A stretch of DNA of 50,230 nucleotides from a virus: IMG/VR virus record IMGVR_UViG_3300027743_000008, positions 1 to 50,230 of that record, one strand, 5' to 3'. Below are positions 6,317 to 13,964 of the stretch, one piece after another. Made by a program: the position numbers and the translations under genes. The notes under the pieces were generated by a model. That model ran no database searches. It was given only the letters and a program-made list of their open reading frames with translations, and was not told the origin of the DNA. Within the stretch, counting starts at the first letter, position 1. Every line of letters begins with the position of its first letter.

Positions 6317-9124
6317 TTAAAGCTTCCCATACCGTTCCGTCAGGATGCCGCCCTCGCTCGCGATGGGGAGACCGCTGGCCCATGCCGGTGGCGTCTCGAT
6401 GATCCGCTTCGCGTAGTCCGGATAGAAGCCGGGCGCGACCTCGAAGAGTAATTCGTCGTGGACCGACAGCACCAGCTCGGCGGCGAGGTCGGCGGAGACA
6501 CGCAGCGCGGCTTCGACGATGACGTCGCGAGCCACCGCTTGCGTCACGTTTTCCGCCAGCTTGGACCCCCACGTGCGGATCGGCTGCCACTGCTTGGTGT
6601 ACTGGTCGACGCCGTCGAACACGATGGCGGTATGATTAGGCTGGACCGGATCGACGACGAGGCGTGGGTTGCGATACCAAAGCTTTCTACCGGACGGCAG
6701 CTTGATCATGAGACAGGGATATCCGAAGCTATTGGCCACCACCATAACGATGCCGCGCGCATGGGTGGGGATGAACGGGTGCGTGATCGCCTGCTTCGCC
6801 GCCGCGTCCAAGTCCCACCAGAACTGTCTCGTATGGGCATTGGCGTCGCGCCATGCGGTGACGATTTCGAGGCTCTCCATCTTGGTGAGCCGAAGCCCGT
6901 TGGCCAACGCGAAGTCGACGAACGCTTCGTGGCCCATGCCGAAGCCCAGACCGAGGACCGCGACCTTGCCTGCCTTGCGTGAGCCAAGCCCCAGCCTGTC
7001 CGACGTGTGGGTGTAGACGTCCTCGCCCTTGCGGAAGACGTCAAGCACGTCGTTCTGGCCCGCCAGCCAAGCGAGAACCCTAGCTTCGATCTGCGAAAGA
7101 TCAAACACGAGGAACTGCTTCCCGTCCGAAGGGATGAGGCAACCGCGGAGACAGGCGGAGACAACAGCTAGGGGTTCGCCATAGAAGACCCCGAGGCCGT
7201 CGTTGCGCAGCCCCCCGAGGATCGCGTTGATCGCGTCGAGCGGGTTCCAGCCTTTTGGCGGGCGCGGGAAGTTCTGCGGCTGGATCAAACGACCTGAATT
7301 ATGGTGGATCAGTCCTTGGGCGACATAGCTTGCATCTCCTTCAACAGAGATGTCCCAAACTCCTCTTTCTCCCACAGGTGCAAGCGACCAAGCTTCTGCT
7401 TGTGCAGCGCCTGATGCCCTTTCGGCGTCACCAGAGCCAGATTGTCCAAGGTGTCGTTCGTCTTGTCTCCGTCGATATGGTGGACGTGCCAGCCCTCCGG
7501 CAGCTCCTTCAGTCCCAGCGCCGTCGCCATCGCGCTCCGGTGTTCGAAGGTGTAGCCATCGCCGTTCCACGTCGCCATTCGACCACTGTGCAAAACCCGT
7601 TTCACCGCGCTCTGTATGCCATAGTTGGGGTTCTTCGCCCCTACTCGGCTGCGAGAGTATGCCGCGCTCTTCAGGCGCTTGTATTCCGCCGGAGACAGCC
7701 GGGCTTTCAGCACCGCCCCCACGTTGTGCAGCGTCGTTCCCAACTTCGCCGCGACTTCCTCCATCGTGATGACCTGCGACCGATAGAGGCGTTCGACCTC
7801 CTCGCAGAACGAAGCGTCCGCCAGCATCTTCCTCGAAACACTCATCGATCCGTCTCCACCCCGTTTCCGTCATGATCCGGTGCGCCAGCGTCGCCTCGAC
7901 GAAAGCACCATCCGGCCCTTCGAGACGGTACATGGTCTCGATGCCTTTGTAAAATTTTGCCAGAACTTTCCGGGGTTGGCCACTGCCGCCGATGACGATG
8001 TCGCCGGGACGCAGCCCGATGATCCGTCGTGGCCCTTCCGGCGTGTCGACCAGCGTTCCGCCCGCAACGCAGAAGCGTCCCGTCCTCGCAGCGCCATAGT
8101 ATTGAAGCGTGCCGCGCACCCGGCCGTCGTTGTCGACCGTGTTCAGCATCGACTGGAGTTTCTTCACCGAGGACTTGGCGACCTTTTGTCTGATCGCCAG
8201 CACCTTGGTGCCGAGGGGAGACAGCCCGGCTTCAGGAGCCGTGTCCAGCGTGTCCTGGACCTCGTCCTTGCCGACGGTGGCCATCTTGACGCCTTGGCCC
8301 CATAACCAGCTCAGGAGACGTTGGGTCTGGGTGCCGGGAGACGTGACGTTGCCCCCGGTCAGGGCTTTGCACTCCGCGTCGAGCTTTTGGGTTTCTTCCT
8401 TGGCGATGCCGATCAGCGTGTGGATCAGGGGGATGTCGAGCCTGATGCCCTTGTCGTTGGCGATCCGGTCGAGGCGAGACACGGCTTTCTCGTAATCGGG
8501 CAGCTCCGGCGTAAGCTTGCACACGGCGCGCTCGGCGATTACGTCCTGCTTACAGTAAGCTTCGAGCGCAGACAGTTTTCCCAGATCGACGTCGTGCCAG
8601 AACGTGCCGTCCTGTTTTGGCCTGCACATCTGCATCATCAGGCGATGCCCGGCGACGTCCTTCAGGAGAGACGGAGCCAAACCGAGGGCTGGCCCGGCGT
8701 GTTCCAGCTTGGCCGGAAGCCCGGAGTACAGCGCCCGCTGCATGGAGCAGATCGCTTGGCGCGGGTCCATCTGCTTCACGCCGAACCAGTTGGTGATGAA
8801 GGCCCACTCGAAAGCCGCGTTCCACGCCACGAACTTCCCGTCCGAGGCGAGGTGCTGCGAGACATCGTGCGGCAGGCTTTTCGGCATCGTCACCGAGGAG
8901 ACGGGGCCGTCGTCGAACGCCCACGCGATGACCGTCACGATGGTATCCGGGTGCCGGGAGTAGGCGCTCGCGCCGACCTTGCGCAAATCTAGGGTAGAGG
9001 CTGTCTCCAGATCGAGGTGCAGCAGTCGGCGTTCCGGGAACACCTTTCCGGCAACCGAGGCCCGCGCATCCAAGTCCCCGATCCTTTTGATGATGGCCAT
9101 CAGGTCGTCGATGCCCACGCTCAT
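6317..9124 (-). CDS. family A DNA polymerase with 3'-5' exonuclease, interrupted by an intein
   Basis: 935-residue precursor. The start ATG at 9124 overlaps the upstream stop as ATGA. A longer frame to 9241 lies inside the upstream gene. Exonuclease motifs: LHLDLET, NAAFEWAF and YCKQD. Polymerase motif A is DLSQIEAR near residue 675, motif B is RKAGKVAVLGLGFGMG, motif C is SVHDELLFEV. Residues 352-609 (258 residues) are an intein inserted between TGRF and SGRLIQPQN, next to the conserved TGR motif. The spliced enzyme would be about 677 residues. No 5'-3' exonuclease domain is present. It replicates the phage genome with the primase-helicase encoded downstream. Confidence 0.93.
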   Translation of the reverse strand: MSVGIDDLMAIIKRIGDLDARASVAGKVFPERRLLHLDLETASTLDLRKVGASAYSRHPDTIVTVIAWAFDDGPVSSVTMPKSLPHDVSQHLASDGKFVAWNAAFEWAFITNWFGVKQMDPRQAICSMQRALYSGLPAKLEHAGPALGLAPSLLKDVAGHRLMMQMCRPKQDGTFWHDVDLGKLSALEAYCKQDVIAERAVCKLTPELPDYEKAVSRLDRIANDKGIRLDIPLIHTLIGIAKEETQKLDAECKALTGGNVTSPGTQTQRLLSWLWGQGVKMATVGKDEVQDTLDTAPEAGLSPLGTKVLAIRQKVAKSSVKKLQSMLNTVDNDGRVRGTLQYYGAARTGRFCVAGGTLVDTPEGPRRIIGLRPGDIVIGGSGQPRKVLAKFYKGIETMYRLEGPDGAFVEATLAHRIMTETGWRRIDECFEEDAGGRFVLRGGRTPLSVAGHHDGGSRGEVGNDAAQRGGGAESPAVSGGIQAPEERGILSQPSRGEEPQLWHTERGETGFAQWSNGDVERRWLHLRTPERDGDGAGTEGAAGGLARPPYRRRQDERHLGQSGSGDAERASGAAQAEAWSLAPVGERGVWDISVEGDASYVAQGLIHHNSGRLIQPQNFPRPPKGWNPLDAINAILGGLRNDGLGVFYGEPLAVVSACLRGCLIPSDGKQFLVFDLSQIEARVLAWLAGQNDVLDVFRKGEDVYTHTSDRLGLGSRKAGKVAVLGLGFGMGHEAFVDFALANGLRLTKMESLEIVTAWRDANAHTRQFWWDLDAAAKQAITHPFIPTHARGIVMVVANSFGYPCLMIKLPSGRKLWYRNPRLVVDPVQPNHTAIVFDGVDQYTKQWQPIRTWGSKLAENVTQAVARDVIVEAALRVSADLAAELVLSVHDELLFEVAPGFYPDYAKRIIETPPAWASGLPIASEGGILTERYGKL
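7298..8071 (-). mobile_element. intein within the DNA polymerase
   Basis: It begins with Cys1 (CVAGGTLVDT, block A) and has a block B-like segment ATLAHRIMTETGW with the T-x-x-H pattern. It ends with block F/G, VWDISVEGD...IHHN, followed by Ser as the +1 extein residue. These are the nucleophiles and terminal His-Asn needed for class 1 protein splicing. No endonuclease domain is encoded in this frame: the central ~140 residues are Gly/Ser/Arg/Glu-rich with no recognisable fold. An HNH endonuclease is instead encoded in the +1 frame within the same DNA (7309-7845). Confidence 0.92.
7309..7845 (-). CDS. HNH homing endonuclease nested out of frame inside the intein
   Basis: 178 residues on the same strand as the polymerase but in the +1 frame, wholly inside the intein DNA. 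The frame has a stop at 7870 and then its own ATG at 7845, preceded by GGAG with an eight-base spacer, and it ends with TGA 11 bp before the intein end. The N-terminal part resembles a helix-turn-helix (MEEVAAKLGTTLHNVGAVLK). A KNPNYG segment follows, then an HNH core WHVHHIDGDKTNDTLDNLAL near residues 119-138. Homing nucleases of this type spread inteins by cutting intein-less alleles. Here the nuclease would be a separate protein. The last ~35 codons overlap intein block F in the other frame. Confidence 0.85.
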   Translation of the reverse strand: MSVSRKMLADASFCEEVERLYRSQVITMEEVAAKLGTTLHNVGAVLKARLSPAEYKRLKSAAYSRSRVGAKNPNYGIQSAVKRVLHSGRMATWNGDGYTFEHRSAMATALGLKELPEGWHVHHIDGDKTNDTLDNLALVTPKGHQALHKQKLGRLHLWEKEEFGTSLLKEMQAMSPKD

Positions 9125-10047
9125 GGCTTCACCCGCGTGAACAGCCGGTGCAGCTCTTCGTGGTCGCGCCAGTTGACCTTGGTCGAGCGCACCGGGATGA
9201 CTTTTCCCGAGGCGAGGTGCCGTTGGTGGGAGCGCCGCCAATGGGGGACCGGGGAAGCGTGATGGCCTGTTTGGCCGGGATTTCGCTTGATCGAAGCCAC
9301 GGCGTGCTGGAACAGGGAGACATAGTCGCGTGTCTCCACCCGCGTATGCGCCGGGATCGGAGATTTCCCCTTGAGCGCCCGTTGCTTGTTGAGTTTTTCC
9401 GGGGCCGGGACGTCGACGACCGGCACAGAGGCGTCAGCCAAGAGACGCAGCATCGTCACCAGCGGATCGAGCATGTTGGCCCCGCGCTTTCCGGCTTCGG
9501 GCTGCCGGTTGAAGACGGCGTCGATCATCGGGACCGGGTTTATCACGGTCACGCCGTCTTCCACGCTGATCGCGCAGATGTCGTTGACCACCACCGCCAG
9601 CGGCATGTCGGGCGAGGCGACGCCGTAGATTTCGATGACGATGGACGCCTTGCCCCCCGAGAACGGCGAGACGAAATAGCCGCACATGCCGCCCTCCCAC
9701 GACGAGACGCCGATCCACTCCTCGTATGGGTGCTGGAGTTCGCCTGCTTCGAACGCGTCGCGTGTCCGGGTGCTTGTCTCCTTCAGCAGGTTGTTGGGCA
9801 GGAAGCCGAAGTCGATCATCCGGCCCTCGCGGATGGTCTCCTGAACCGTCTCGATCATCGTGTTGACGAGGTTCGCGCTGGTGCTGGGGATGTCGAGCAT
9901 CGGGCTGAACGCGAACAGGCCGTCGAGCGCGGCGTTGCGAAAGCTTGCTGCGCTGCGGATCGGGTGCTTGTCGAAATCCTCCATGATTTTGATCATGGTG
10001 GCTCTAGCCAGTTTCGGGGGCAGGCTGCCGGGGACGTCGACGCTCAT
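9121..10047 (-). CDS. conserved phage protein upstream of the polymerase, function unknown
   Basis: 308 residues, first gene of the minus-strand replication operon. Its stop overlaps the polymerase start (ATGA), indicating coupled translation. I see no named catalytic motif. The C-terminal part has a basic, aromatic stretch SPVPHWRRSHQRHL followed by IPVRSTKVNWRD, a type of ending I associate with phage proteins encoded next to polymerases. AAAGGAG sits upstream of the ATG at 10047. A role in replication or gene control is inferred from position only. Confidence 0.75.
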   Translation of the reverse strand: MSVDVPGSLPPKLARATMIKIMEDFDKHPIRSAASFRNAALDGLFAFSPMLDIPSTSANLVNTMIETVQETIREGRMIDFGFLPNNLLKETSTRTRDAFEAGELQHPYEEWIGVSSWEGGMCGYFVSPFSGGKASIVIEIYGVASPDMPLAVVVNDICAISVEDGVTVINPVPMIDAVFNRQPEAGKRGANMLDPLVTMLRLLADASVPVVDVPAPEKLNKQRALKGKSPIPAHTRVETRDYVSLFQHAVASIKRNPGQTGHHASPVPHWRRSHQRHLASGKVIPVRSTKVNWRDHEELHRLFTRVKP

Positions 10048-10188
10048 GGGCGGGTTCTCCTTTGGTCGGTCCGGGGAGCCTTACATAAAAAAGTGTCGCA
10101 GGCCAACTTAAAAATGTAGGATTTTTTGTTGACCTTGGATGCGTCGGCGTGTACCCCTGTCGCAGCAATCGCCCCCGGAGTGACGAAA
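10048..10188. promoter_or_regulatory. divergent control region between replication operon and early plus-strand operon
   Basis: Both operons start from this 141-bp region. It has AT-rich blocks (CATAAAAAAGTG and CTTAAAAATGTAGGATTTTTTG). On the plus strand TTGACC (10129-10134) is followed 17 bases later by TACCCC, a weak sigma70-like match. On the minus strand TTGGCC is followed 17 bases later by TAAGGC. The adjacent plus-strand gene is Cro-like, which fits a regulatory switch point. Confidence 0.45.
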
Positions 10189-10440
10189 ATGCCCAAGCTG
10201 AAGCCAGATAGAGCGTTCCCGCACTACAAGTTTCGCGATCTTCTCGCGGCAGTGGGGAGCGACCAAGAGATATCTGACCTGATCGCCTCGCACGGCTTCG
10301 ACCGCCCGACGTTACCCGTCATAAGGGGCTGGCGCTCGCGCAACTCGATCCCGTCGCGGTGGCTGCCGCTGATCCTGCACCGGGTGATCTCCAACGGCGA
10401 CCTCAAGAACATGACGTCGCTGCTTGAGGAGCCTTTCTAG
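10189..10440 (+). CDS. small Cro/YdaS-like DNA-binding protein (probable)
   Basis: 83 residues from ATG at 10189, preceded by GGAG with an eight-base spacer. An upstream in-frame ATG at 10126 lacks a good ribosome site. Residues ISDLIASHGFDRPTLPVIRG then WRSRNSIPSRWLPLI look like a helix-turn-helix with the 'skipping W-R...IPSRWL' ending common in phage Cro-like proteins. As first gene after the divergent region it probably represses or tunes the early promoters. Its stop abuts the next start codon. Confidence 0.6.
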   Translation: MPKLKPDRAFPHYKFRDLLAAVGSDQEISDLIASHGFDRPTLPVIRGWRSRNSIPSRWLPLILHRVISNGDLKNMTSLLEEPF

Positions 10441-10512
10441 ATGGTGACCGGGGGAGCCAGCCTGCTGGCCGTCGTCGCCTTCTTCATTTTCTTGGCGATC
10501 ATGGAAGACTGA
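10441..10512 (+). CDS. 23-residue single-span membrane peptide
   Basis: The frame begins at the base after the previous stop and has GAGGAG about ten bases upstream. The product has one hydrophobic helix (LLAVVAFFIFLAI) and a short acidic tail (MED). One of three such tiny membrane peptides coupled within this operon. Function unknown. Confidence 0.55.
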   Translation: MVTGGASLLAVVAFFIFLAIMED

Positions 10513-10533
10513 CCAGACCAAAGGAGAGAACCG

Positions 10534-10929
10534 ATGTCCAAGCTGACCTGCGCGCCACGCCCCTGCGCGTCCTGCCCCTACCGCAAGGACGCGCCGTCCG
10601 GGCTGTGGGAGCGGAACGAATACGACAAGCTGCCCGCCTATGACGGAGACATCCCGGACCAATTATTCGCCGGGGCCGTCGGCGTGTTCCTGTGCCACCA
10701 GCGAGACGAGAATTTGTGCGCCGGATGGGTTGCCGCGCACGGGGCCGGGAACCTTCTGGCGCTGCGCATGGCCCGCGACGTGGACGAGGCGGTGTTCTCC
10801 TACGAGACCGACGTGCCGGTGTTCAAGTCCGGTTCCGAAGCGTGGCGGCACGGGATGAAGGACATCCACGCCCCCGGCCCGAAGGCCGTGCGCCTGATGG
10901 ACAAGCTGGCCAGAAAGATAGCCCGATGA
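10534..10929 (+). CDS. DUF6283-like cysteine-containing protein
   Basis: 131 residues with AAAGGAG upstream of the ATG. The N-terminus has C-x3-C-x2-CPYRKDAPSG, then WERNEYDKLPAYD, and a later LCHQ with a further cysteine. This pattern matches a small phage/actinobacterial family known as DUF6283, probably metal-binding. No catalytic role is known to me. The stop overlaps the next start as ATGA. Confidence 0.6.
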   Translation: MSKLTCAPRPCASCPYRKDAPSGLWERNEYDKLPAYDGDIPDQLFAGAVGVFLCHQRDENLCAGWVAAHGAGNLLALRMARDVDEAVFSYETDVPVFKSGSEAWRHGMKDIHAPGPKAVRLMDKLARKIAR

Positions 10930-10988
10930 TCTGGCTTATCGTTTTCGCGGCGAACTTCCTGCTCGTCACCCTGTTGGTCAACCGATGA
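10926..10988 (+). CDS. 20-residue membrane peptide
   Basis: It overlaps the upstream gene by ATGA at its start and the RuvC-like gene by ATGA at its end. The sequence is almost entirely hydrophobic (IWLIVFAANFLLVTLLV) and ends NR. The double coupling suggests it is translated, as a protein or at least as a translational relay to the resolvase. Confidence 0.5.
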   Translation: MIWLIVFAANFLLVTLLVNR

Positions 10989-11452
10989 TCCTGCGGAAAA
11001 TCCTTGCGATAGACCCCGGCTCCGTCAGCGCGGCTTACGCCATCGTGGAGGAGACGACGTTCCGGATCATCGACGTCGACGACGTGCCGGTGGTCGACAG
11101 GATGGTCGACGCCGCCGGGTGGTCGCAGATCGTCGAGTTCTGGTCTCCTGACCGGGCTGTCATCGAATTGGTTGGTTCCATGCCGAAGCAGGGGGTGAGT
11201 TCCTCGTTCCGGTTCGGAATGGGTTGCGGGCTTTTGCGGGGTGTCGTCATCGCGTGCGGTGTTCCTGTCGAACAGGTGTCTCCGTCCAAGTGGAAGCGGG
11301 ACATGGGGCTGGACAGCGACGGCGAAAAGTCACGCGCGCTGGCCCTGCGGCAATGGCCGGAATGTCTCCGGCTGGGGCGGGTGAAGGATCACGGAAGAGC
11401 CGAGGCGCTGCTGCTGGCGCGTTGGTTTCTGGAAAAGACCAGCAGGCAGTGA
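10985..11452 (+). CDS. RuvC-like Holliday junction resolvase
   Basis: 155 residues with the RuvC/RNase H fold signature. ILAIDPGSVSAAYAI carries the first catalytic Asp, AVIELVGSMPKQGVSSSFRFG the central Glu, and KDHGRAEALLLA the C-terminal acidic helix. Usual RuvC size. It resolves branched DNA made during phage replication and recombination before packaging. Translation is coupled to the preceding 20-residue peptide. Confidence 0.85.
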   Translation: MILRKILAIDPGSVSAAYAIVEETTFRIIDVDDVPVVDRMVDAAGWSQIVEFWSPDRAVIELVGSMPKQGVSSSFRFGMGCGLLRGVVIACGVPVEQVSPSKWKRDMGLDSDGEKSRALALRQWPECLRLGRVKDHGRAEALLLARWFLEKTSRQ

Positions 11453-11473
11453 CCGACCAAAAGGAGAGAACCG

Positions 11474-11740
11474 ATGACCACGACCAATGTCCAATACCTT
11501 CCCGGCAGCCGTTCGCTGGTGACGCTGACCGACAGCCTCGCCGCCCGCAAGCTGGTGCAGGAGGAAGTCCTGCGTTCGAAGCTGAGCTACACGCTGATCG
11601 CCACGAAAGCCGGGCTGGCGAACTCGACTGTCTCCAACATCGCCACCGGCAAGACGATCTGGCCGCGTCTCGAAACCATCGTGCGGGTGCTGGCGGCGCT
11701 GGGCTGGGTGCTGATGGCGCAGCGCCGGGGAGGCGAGTGA
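11474..11740 (+). CDS. XRE-type helix-turn-helix regulator
   Basis: 88 residues with AAAGGAG before the ATG. A classic HTH_3 segment, LIATKAGLANSTVSNIATGK, is followed by PRLETIVRVLAALGW. Probably an early-gene repressor or antirepressor acting on operators in this genome. The stop overlaps the helicase start (TGATG). Confidence 0.8.
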   Translation: MTTTNVQYLPGSRSLVTLTDSLAARKLVQEEVLRSKLSYTLIATKAGLANSTVSNIATGKTIWPRLETIVRVLAALGWVLMAQRRGGE

Positions 11741-13053
11741 TGAACCTCTTCCCATACCAAGAGGACGCCGTCGCCCGGATCACGGCGTCTCCGGACCCGA
11801 CCTATCTGGCTTTCGAAATGGGCCTCGGTAAGAGCGCCATCGCCTTGGAGACAGCCAAGCGCCGGGGCGTGAAGCGCCTTCTCATCATGTGTCCGTCGGT
11901 GGGCAAGCTCGTCTGGGCCAAGGAGATCGCCAAGTGGTGGCCGGGGAACCATGTCGTGGTGGTCAACAGCCCCGGCGATCTTGGCTTGTGGGACGAAGGC
12001 ATCTTCATCCTGCCCTACTCGCGTGTCTCCACCGACCGGGAGTTCGCCGACACCGTCATGCTGGGAGCGCCGTTCGAAATGACGGTGCTGGACGAAGCCC
12101 ACGCCTTGAAGAACCCCGGCGCGAACCGCACCAAGGCCGTCCTCAAGACCATGCTGCCGAAGCTGGGCTTCGTGCTGCCGATGAGCGGCACCCCGACGCC
12201 CAACCATCCGGGCGAGCTGTTCCCGATCCTGCGAACGGTGTTCCCGGAGACCGTGCGCAAGTCCGATGGGAAACTCATGCGGCAGGCCGAGTTCGAAGAC
12301 GCCTACTGTCAAGTGGTCAACCGATGGTTCGGCGGCAGATCGATCAGGACCATCGAAGGGGCCAAGAACGGAGACATCCTCAAGGCGAGGATACGACCTT
12401 ACTTTCTGCGGAAGACCAAGAAGGAGGCGCTTCCCGAGTTGCCCGACATGACCTTCGACACCTATCCCATCGCGGCACCCGGTGCGCCGGACTGGGGCTT
12501 CGATTTCTCGACAATCGACGACGACGAGATCGAAATTCTGCTGTCGTCTCCCGACCGCCACGTCATGCGGATGCGGCACCTCACGGGATTGGCCAAGGTT
12601 CCCGGCGCGGTCGAGGCCATCGTCGACATGCTGGATAGCTGTCGGCGCAAGGTGCTGGTGTTCGCCCACCACACCGACGTGATCATCGGCCTGATGTCGA
12701 ACCTCGCCGCCTACAATCCGGTCGCGATCACCGGAGAGACGACATCCGCGAGCCGTGCTCACGCGGTCGACAGGTTCCTGAACGATCCGAAGTGCCGGGT
12801 GTTCGCCGGGAACATCACCGCAGCCGGGACGTCGATCACGCTGGTCGGAGACAAGGCCGATGTCTCCGACGTGTTCTTCGTCGAAGCGGATTATTCCCCC
12901 GGCAACAACGTCCAAGCCGCGTCTCGCATACACCGGATCGGCCAGAAGGACGCCGTCCAAGTCTGGTTCCTCACCGCGCACGGCACCATCGACGACCGCA
13001 TCCAAGAGATTTTGGTCCGCAAGACGCGGGACCTCAAGGAGTTGTTCGGATGA
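11740..13053 (+). CDS. SNF2/DEAD-like helicase
   Basis: 437 residues. The chosen start ATG at 11740 overlaps the upstream stop; longer frames read through the preceding genes. Q-like motif LFPYQEDAVARI, Walker A EMGLGKSA near residue 27, DEAH near 118, a SGTPTPNHPGEL motif III, and motif VI AASRIHRIGQ near 393-402. The ASRIHRIGQ string is characteristic of the SNF2/Rad54 family. It likely remodels DNA-protein complexes or aids recombination. Downstream of the TGA the same frame stays open for 23 codons. Confidence 0.88.
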   Translation: MNLFPYQEDAVARITASPDPTYLAFEMGLGKSAIALETAKRRGVKRLLIMCPSVGKLVWAKEIAKWWPGNHVVVVNSPGDLGLWDEGIFILPYSRVSTDREFADTVMLGAPFEMTVLDEAHALKNPGANRTKAVLKTMLPKLGFVLPMSGTPTPNHPGELFPILRTVFPETVRKSDGKLMRQAEFEDAYCQVVNRWFGGRSIRTIEGAKNGDILKARIRPYFLRKTKKEALPELPDMTFDTYPIAAPGAPDWGFDFSTIDDDEIEILLSSPDRHVMRMRHLTGLAKVPGAVEAIVDMLDSCRRKVLVFAHHTDVIIGLMSNLAAYNPVAITGETTSASRAHAVDRFLNDPKCRVFAGNITAAGTSITLVGDKADVSDVFFVEADYSPGNNVQAASRIHRIGQKDAVQVWFLTAHGTIDDRIQEILVRKTRDLKELFG

Positions 13054-13136
13054 GGAGCCACGGTCGTCAGCGCCAGCAATATGCGGCACGTCCTCAAGGG
13101 CGTGCTGGAAATCATCAACAAGTAGGAGACACCGAA

Positions 13137-13727
13137 ATGACACCCGCATTCACCATCACCATCACCGCCGACAGCCCGGAACAGCTTCAGGCGAACCTGC
13201 GCGCCATGCTGCCGCAGCAGGAAGACCGGGTCTTGGAGTACATCAACGGGGTGGAGTTCCAGAGCCTGCTCATCCAGATCGGTGATCGTGTCGAGGCCGA
13301 AGGCTACGAAATGGAGGTCCGGAAGAAGGGCGAGCGCGACACCAAGCCTGTCGAGGAGCTGCCGCAGGCAGCTCGCAAGAAGGAGGAGGCCCGCGCCAAG
13401 CTGCGCGGCGAACTCGTCGCGTCTCTGGCCGAGGCGACGCACGCCACCACGGTCGTCAAGGACGAGATCGAGGTCGAAGTTGCTCCTGCCGGGGAGACAC
13501 CGCCGGAGGTGAAGGCCAAGAAGGCCAAGGTCAAGACCAATGGCAAGGCGGAGACGCCCGACGCGCTCAAGGCGCGCACCATCATCAAGCTTCAGGAGTT
13601 GTATTCGGCCGGGAAGAAGGCCGAGGTCAACAAGCTGCTGGCGCAGTATGGTGACGGCTCCAAGACCTTCTCGTCGATCCCGGCGGAGCAGTTCGCGGCC
13701 ATCGCCGAAGCGGCTGAGGCGATCTGA
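13137..13727 (+). CDS. hypothetical protein with charged middle and conserved-looking C-terminus
   Basis: 196 residues. The start at 13137 is chosen because GGAGACA lies a few bases upstream; in-frame ATGs further up lie over the helicase end. A short N-terminal beta-rich segment (FTITITADSPEQL) is followed by a lysine/glutamate-rich coiled-coil-like stretch. The last ~45 residues (LYSAGKKAEVNKLLAQYGDG...IPAEQFAAIAEAA) look like a compact helical module. No function recognised. The next gene overlaps by TGATG. Confidence 0.7.
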   Translation: MTPAFTITITADSPEQLQANLRAMLPQQEDRVLEYINGVEFQSLLIQIGDRVEAEGYEMEVRKKGERDTKPVEELPQAARKKEEARAKLRGELVASLAEATHATTVVKDEIEVEVAPAGETPPEVKAKKAKVKTNGKAETPDALKARTIIKLQELYSAGKKAEVNKLLAQYGDGSKTFSSIPAEQFAAIAEAAEAI

Positions 13728-13924
13728 TGGCGGCAGCTCTGGAGGAAGGCGACGTCGTCGAGAAGACCGAAGGCGACTATCGTTTCCGGGGCGTCGTTGT
13801 CTCTGTTTTCCGGAAGTGGGACGAGGCTTCGAACTCACTTTCGGGACCACAGCGTGTCGTTGTCCAGAACGAGAATGGTATCCTGCACATCTTCAATCCA
13901 CGCCAACTGACGCATCCGGGCTGA
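13727..13924 (+). CDS. 65-residue small beta-barrel-like hypothetical protein
   Basis: It starts within the stop of the previous gene (TGATG). The sequence has the look of an SH3/KOW-type fold: GDVVEKTEGDYRFRGVVV then a VVVQNENGILHIF strand. Such small proteins are frequent in phage early regions; function unknown. Confidence 0.65.
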   Translation: MAAALEEGDVVEKTEGDYRFRGVVVSVFRKWDEASNSLSGPQRVVVQNENGILHIFNPRQLTHPG

Positions 13925-13964
13925 AACTTAAAAAATCGGAATTTTTTATCGGGGGTAAAGTTTA
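13925..13964. promoter_or_regulatory. AT-rich spacer with inverted AAAAAAT/ATTTTTT block
   Basis: CTTAAAAAATCGGAATTTTTTATCGG sits just before the DUF2800 gene. A similar CTTAAAAAnnnnnGG block occurs at 10107 and 47990, and related AT-rich blocks at 2499 and 17074. It may be a promoter element or a weak terminator. Confidence 0.3.

Noticed and set aside
9125-9241. 39-residue extension of the DNA polymerase
   Set aside because: Lies inside the upstream gene in another frame, while the ATGA overlap at 9124 is the standard arrangement here.
13081-13125. 14-codon ATG frame after the helicase
   Set aside because: Too short and without ribosome site; noted only as part of the readthrough observation.
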